Of a stretch of DNA of 64,000 nucleotides, positions 63,244 to 64,000 are shown one piece after another (position 1 is the first letter of the stretch; every line of letters begins with the position of its first letter). The stretch spans positions 1 through 64,000 of the forward strand of contig CAIYPG010000113.1 in the NCBI GenBank assembly GCA_903928055.1, given 5' to 3'. Under the pieces are notes generated by a model. That model did no database searches and was not told the origin of the DNA. It saw only the letters and a list, made by a program, of their open reading frames with translations. The stretch is from an uncultured beta proteobacterium. Its GTDB lineage: Bacteria; Pseudomonadota; Gammaproteobacteria; Burkholderiales; SG8-39. The position numbers were made by a program, and so were the translations under genes.

Positions 63244-64000
63244 ATGGGCATCATGGCAGCAGAGGCAAGTACCGTGGCCGGCGAAAGCGGGCGCATGGTC
63301 CGTGACGGCGCCCGGGGATTTGTCTCCGCGCATCATTCCATGAAGCGGGTGCGCCAGGTGCGTACGGCTGAAGCCGGCTATTCGCGCGAGGTCTGGACAG
63401 CCCTGGCCGAGGCCGGCTGGCTGGGTCTGCGCATCCCGGAATCGCTGGGCGGCGCTGGCATGGGGATGGCCGAGGTTGCCGCTCTCTGCGATGTGTTCGG
63501 TGAAGTGCTGCTGCCCGAGCCCTATATTGCCTGCGGGCTGATCCCGTGCGCGCTGCTGGCGGGTTGTGCCAATGCACCGCTGCGCGAGCGACTGATGCAC
63601 GGTGTCATCAATGGACAACAGGTGCTCACGGTGGCCTGGCAGGAGGCGCCGTTTCATTTTCACGCCGGACAGTGCGAACTCACGCTCTCGGGCGAAGCGG
63701 AATCGCTGCGCCTGCATGGCGGGAAGCGCTTCGTTCCGGCAGCGGTCAATGCAGATGGCTACATCGTCAGCGTCATGCATGCCGGCCGGTTTGCGCTGGT
63801 CCATGTTCCGGCGTCAGAGTCGGCTTCGGGCATCACGCTGCATGCCCACCGCCTGATCGACGGCAGCGTATGCGCCGATCTCGGCTTTTCCGACGTGAAG
63901 ATTTCCGCAAGCGACATCCTGGCCGAGGGCGAGGCTGCACGCGAGTTGATCGAATCCGCTGTTGGCGAAGCCACGCTGGCCGCGTGCGCCATGCTCAACG
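63244..64000 (+). CDS. Acyl-CoA dehydrogenase family protein (partial, cut by window end)
   Basis: The first 252 codons of an acyl-CoA dehydrogenase-like flavoprotein; no stop occurs before the window ends. The N-terminal helical domain shows VWTALAEAGWLGLRIPESLG followed by GAGMGMAEVAALCDVFGEVL, typical of the family. The middle domain is less conserved: no WITN-type FAD motif is seen, as in many small-subunit-like members that act as heteromeric partners. The catalytic glutamate region lies beyond the window. ATG at 63244 is 23 bases after the Bug stop, with GAGGTGCGGTGA before it. Confidence 0.87.
   Translation, partial: MGIMAAEASTVAGESGRMVRDGARGFVSAHHSMKRVRQVRTAEAGYSREVWTALAEAGWLGLRIPESLGGAGMGMAEVAALCDVFGEVLLPEPYIACGLIPCALLAGCANAPLRERLMHGVINGQQVLTVAWQEAPFHFHAGQCELTLSGEAESLRLHGGKRFVPAAVNADGYIVSVMHAGRFALVHVPASESASGITLHAHRLIDGSVCADLGFSDVKISASDILAEGEAARELIESAVGEATLAACAMLN

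Overview
The window is about 64 kb of GC-rich DNA. Its gene content resembles an aerobic, heterotrophic betaproteobacterium of the Burkholderiales (Bordetella/Achromobacter/Cupriavidus-like, or an uncultivated relative). The main reason is twelve genes for periplasmic Bug-family (TctC-type, tripartite tricarboxylate) solute receptors, an expansion typical of that order. They are mixed with CoA transferases, acyl-CoA and 2-hydroxyacid enzymes, MmgE/PrpD proteins and MFS carriers. No rRNA, tRNA, CRISPR array, prophage or complete insertion sequence was seen.

Layout. 0.4-9.2 kb: four Bug receptors, an amidohydrolase, an FMN 2-hydroxyacid dehydrogenase, a class III CoA transferase and an SDR. 9.3-16.7 kb: an OYE/FAD iron-sulfur oxidoreductase, a Bug receptor, an RNase D-like exonuclease overlapping an MFS gene, and a two-domain class III CoA transferase. 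16.8-23.0 kb: a small CCHC protein, an MFS carrier, two tandem SCOT-type CoA transferases and a DHA2 efflux pump. 23.3-27.4 kb: an SDR, a Bug receptor, a bidirectional terminator, a TPP enzyme and a CoxG-like protein. 27.7-36.4 kb: the most coherent block, with a GntR/FCD regulator divergent from a likely operon of two Bug receptors, HyuA, HyuB, a bicupin and a FAH-family hydrolase. 36.5-48.2 kb: a Bug receptor, a DUF2214 membrane protein, an MFS carrier, a probable selenoprotein of the GrdB/PrdB family, a membrane phosphoesterase, a four-gene set (Dph6-like, flavin reductase, DUF1801, lipoprotein), an S1/P1 nuclease, a Bug receptor, an AEC carrier and an HTH-only LysR remnant. 48.2-55.98 kb: an MFS carrier, a VOC protein, a lytic transglycosylase, a small lipoprotein, a Spy-like protein, a Tam-like methyltransferase, a lyase of the fumarase/PurB superfamily, a small hypothetical and a D-2-hydroxyacid dehydrogenase. 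56.1-64 kb: a LysR regulator, two convergent PrpD genes, and a co-directional set (Bug, nitronate monooxygenase, Bug, acyl-CoA dehydrogenase) running off the right edge.

How they fit together (inference). Most genes look like small modules for scavenging carboxylic or amide-type organic acids: a periplasmic receptor, a CoA transferase or hydrolase, an oxidoreductase and sometimes a regulator. No TctA/TctB membrane subunits are present, so the receptors must work with partners elsewhere or as sensors.

Most notable observations: an in-frame TGA at 40215-40217 that reads as selenocysteine in a UPNC motif and is followed by a bacterial SECIS-like hairpin; the HyuAB/bicupin/FAH operon with a palindromic AT-rich operator region; oxidoreductases with substituted key residues; and a recurring TGATCACAAT-type motif in AT-rich gaps, mostly between convergent genes.
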